NCBI GenBank assembly: GCA_036796555.1
Contig: DAIRCS010000083.1
Span: forward strand, 1 to 14,412
Source of the DNA: JAJXWB01 sp036796555
Lineage (GTDB): Bacteria > Pseudomonadota > Alphaproteobacteria > Rhizobiales > Beijerinckiaceae
Reading direction: 5' to 3'
Length of the DNA: 14,412 nt
The notes under the pieces are model-generated. The model had not been told where the DNA came from. It saw only the letters and a program-made list of their open reading frames with translations, and ran no database searches. Of the stretch, positions 13,381 to 14,412 are shown one piece after another (position 1 is the stretch's first letter; every line of letters begins with the position of its first letter). The position numbers and the translations under genes were made by a program.

Positions 13381-14057
13381 TTACACGCCGGCTCGCGACG
13401 CGACTTTCTTCAGCTCGACCGCCGTTTCCGGCGTGCGCGCGTTCTGCGCCTCGACCGACTGGCGCTTCACCACCTTGTGGCGCAGCGTGAGCACGATCGC
13501 GCCGATCATGGCGGTGAGCAGCACCAGGCCGGACGCCTGGAAGAACAGCAGATATTTCGTGTAGAGCACCTGGCCGAGCGCCTGGGTGTTGGTGACGCCC
13601 GCCGGCGCCCTGGCGTCGATGGCGATGAGATTGGCGGGGGGCCTGGTCCAGCCGCCGACCGCCCCGGGGAGCTCGATCGCGGCGGTTGGGGCCCTGGTCC
13701 CCCCCCCCGGCCGCCCCNNNNNNNNNNGACGACCATGATGAGCTCGATCGCGACGATGGCGCCGATGATCGCACCCACGGGCAGCACCTGCAGGAAGCCG
13801 CGCTTCAATTCCGCGAAATCGACGTCGAGCATCATGACGACGAAGAGGAAGAGCACCGCGACCGCGCCGACGTAGACGACGATCAGGATCATGCCGAGGA
13901 ATTCGGCGCCGGCGAGCAGGAACAGGCCCGCGGCGTTGACGAAGGCGAGGATGAGGAAGAGGACGGAGTGCACGGGGTTGCGCGCGGCGATCACCATGAA
14001 GGCCGACGCCAGCATGATGGCCGAGAAGACGTAGAAAAAGAGGGCTGCGGCGGTCAT
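13381..14057 (-). CDS. nuoJ: NADH-quinone oxidoreductase subunit J (interrupted by a sequencing gap)
   Basis: This is the membrane subunit J of complex I. The first 110 residues read cleanly from 14057: MTAAALFFYVFSAIMLASAF, RNPVHSVLFLILAFVNAAGL, EFLGMILIVVYVGAVAVLFL, then VAIELIMVV. Ten N follow. The C-terminal part is clean again: GVTNTQALGQVLYTKYLLFF, MIGAIVLTLRHKVVKRQ and a TAA stop at 13381. As written, the two halves are out of frame (677 bases). If 13657-13727, a noisy duplicate plus the N run, is removed, the frame joins as VAIELIMVV-GGWTRPPANL and gives 201 residues, the normal size, with the expected 'VVGxW' junction. So the gene is probably intact in the organism. The start has GAGGG eight bases upstream, overlapping the nuoI stop. 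Confidence 0.92.
13631..13717. other. Low-quality duplicated sequence at a contig end
   Basis: Bases 13657-13717 align without gaps to 13728-13788 at about 41 of 61 positions, including the identical 10-mer GCTCGATCGC. Most mismatches replace an A by C or G. In addition 13631-13665 and 13685-13717 are noisy copies of each other (both have CCTGGTCC and end CCGCCCC). A run of ten C (13699-13708) stands inside. This looks like degraded read ends, not biology. Confidence 0.75.
13718..13727. other. Assembly gap of ten N
   Basis: Ten undetermined bases inside nuoJ, a typical scaffold placeholder. The true gap is probably zero or negative because the flanks overlap. Confidence 0.95.
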
Positions 14058-14068
14058 TCGGTCGGCCC

Positions 14069-14412
14069 TCAGCGATAAGGCGCGTCGAGCGCGATGTTGC
14101 GGGCGAGCTCGCGCTCCCAGCGCGCGCCGTTGTCGAGCAGGCGCTGCTTGTCGTATTGCAGCTCCTCGCGCGTCTCGGTCGCGAATTCGGCGTTGGGGCC
14201 TTCCACGATCGCGTCGACCGGACAGGCCTCCTGGCAGAAGCCGCAATAGATGCACTTCATCATGTCGATGTCGTAGCGCGTGGTGCGGCGCGTGCCGTCG
14301 TTGCGGCGGGGGCCGGCCTCGATGGTGATCGCCTGCGCCGGGCAGATCGCCTCGCAGAGCTTGCAGGCGATGCAGCGCTCCTCGCCGTTGGGATAGCGGC
14401 GCAGCGCGTGCT
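14069..14412 (-). CDS. nuoI: NADH-quinone oxidoreductase subunit I, C-terminal part
   Basis: The gene enters from the right edge, so the N-terminus is missing; 114 codons and the stop are visible. It is the ferredoxin-like subunit that carries clusters N6a and N6b and passes electrons towards quinone at the junction of the two arms of complex I. Both 4Fe-4S motifs are complete: CIACKLCEAICP (14339-14374) and CIYCGFCQEACP (14219-14254). They are preceded by HALRRYPNGEER and followed by VDAIVEGPNAEFATETREEL, both typical of NuoI. The reading frame runs unbroken to the window edge, so the Met at 14263 is internal. The stop is 11 bases before nuoJ. Confidence 0.97.
   Translation of the reverse strand, partial: HALRRYPNGEERCIACKLCEAICPAQAITIEAGPRRNDGTRRTTRYDIDMMKCIYCGFCQEACPVDAIVEGPNAEFATETREELQYDKQRLLDNGARWERELARNIALDAPYR

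Noticed and set aside
13381..14057. nuoJ as a pseudogene or frameshifted gene.
   Set aside because: The break coincides with N bases and a noisy duplicate. Removing them restores the frame, and all neighbours in the operon are intact.

Overview
This is a G+C-rich stretch of ordinary housekeeping DNA from an alphaproteobacterium, most likely of the Hyphomicrobiales (Rhizobiales). The evidence is the gene order nuoN-birA-rnj-mce-DUF1467, an RNase J in a proteobacterium, an isovaleryl-CoA dehydrogenase next to methylcrotonyl-CoA carboxylase, and intergenic palindromes of a kind common in that order. I cannot name a genus.

Layout. Bases 1-1370 (minus) are part of a leucine/isovalerate degradation operon: isovaleryl-CoA dehydrogenase followed by the first codons of the methylcrotonyl-CoA carboxylase carboxyltransferase subunit, with a palindromic repeat between them. 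A divergent AraC-type regulator (1472-2530, plus) shares their 101-base control region. Then come a possible 68-residue small protein and a gamma-glutamyltransferase-like Ntn hydrolase (2853-4448, plus). Bases 4449-4710 hold a hairpin and a second long palindromic repeat but no gene. A tRNA-Lys(UUU) lies at 4711-4786 (minus).

From 4828 to the right edge everything is on the minus strand. In transcription order it reads nuoI (partial), nuoJ, nuoK, nuoL, nuoM, nuoN, then after a 79-base gap with a nested palindrome birA, rnj, mce and a DUF1467 membrane protein. The nuo genes are 1 to 11 bases apart and encode the membrane arm of respiratory complex I plus its 8Fe ferredoxin-like subunit. The key membrane Glu and Lys residues of the proton-pumping subunits are present.

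Metabolic theme. Isovaleryl-CoA dehydrogenase, biotin-dependent methylcrotonyl-CoA carboxylase, biotin protein ligase and methylmalonyl-CoA epimerase all belong to branched-chain and propionyl-CoA catabolism. The electrons released there end up in the respiratory chain. This is a functional reading, not proof of co-regulation.

No new biological system is evident. The most useful observations are: (i) nuoJ looks broken by a run of N, but the flank is a noisy duplicate, and removing 71 bases restores an intact frame; (ii) four different palindromic elements lie between genes; (iii) a divergent AraC regulator is a candidate controller of isovalerate catabolism; (iv) the GGT-like enzyme has a variant active-site motif that may point to another amide substrate.
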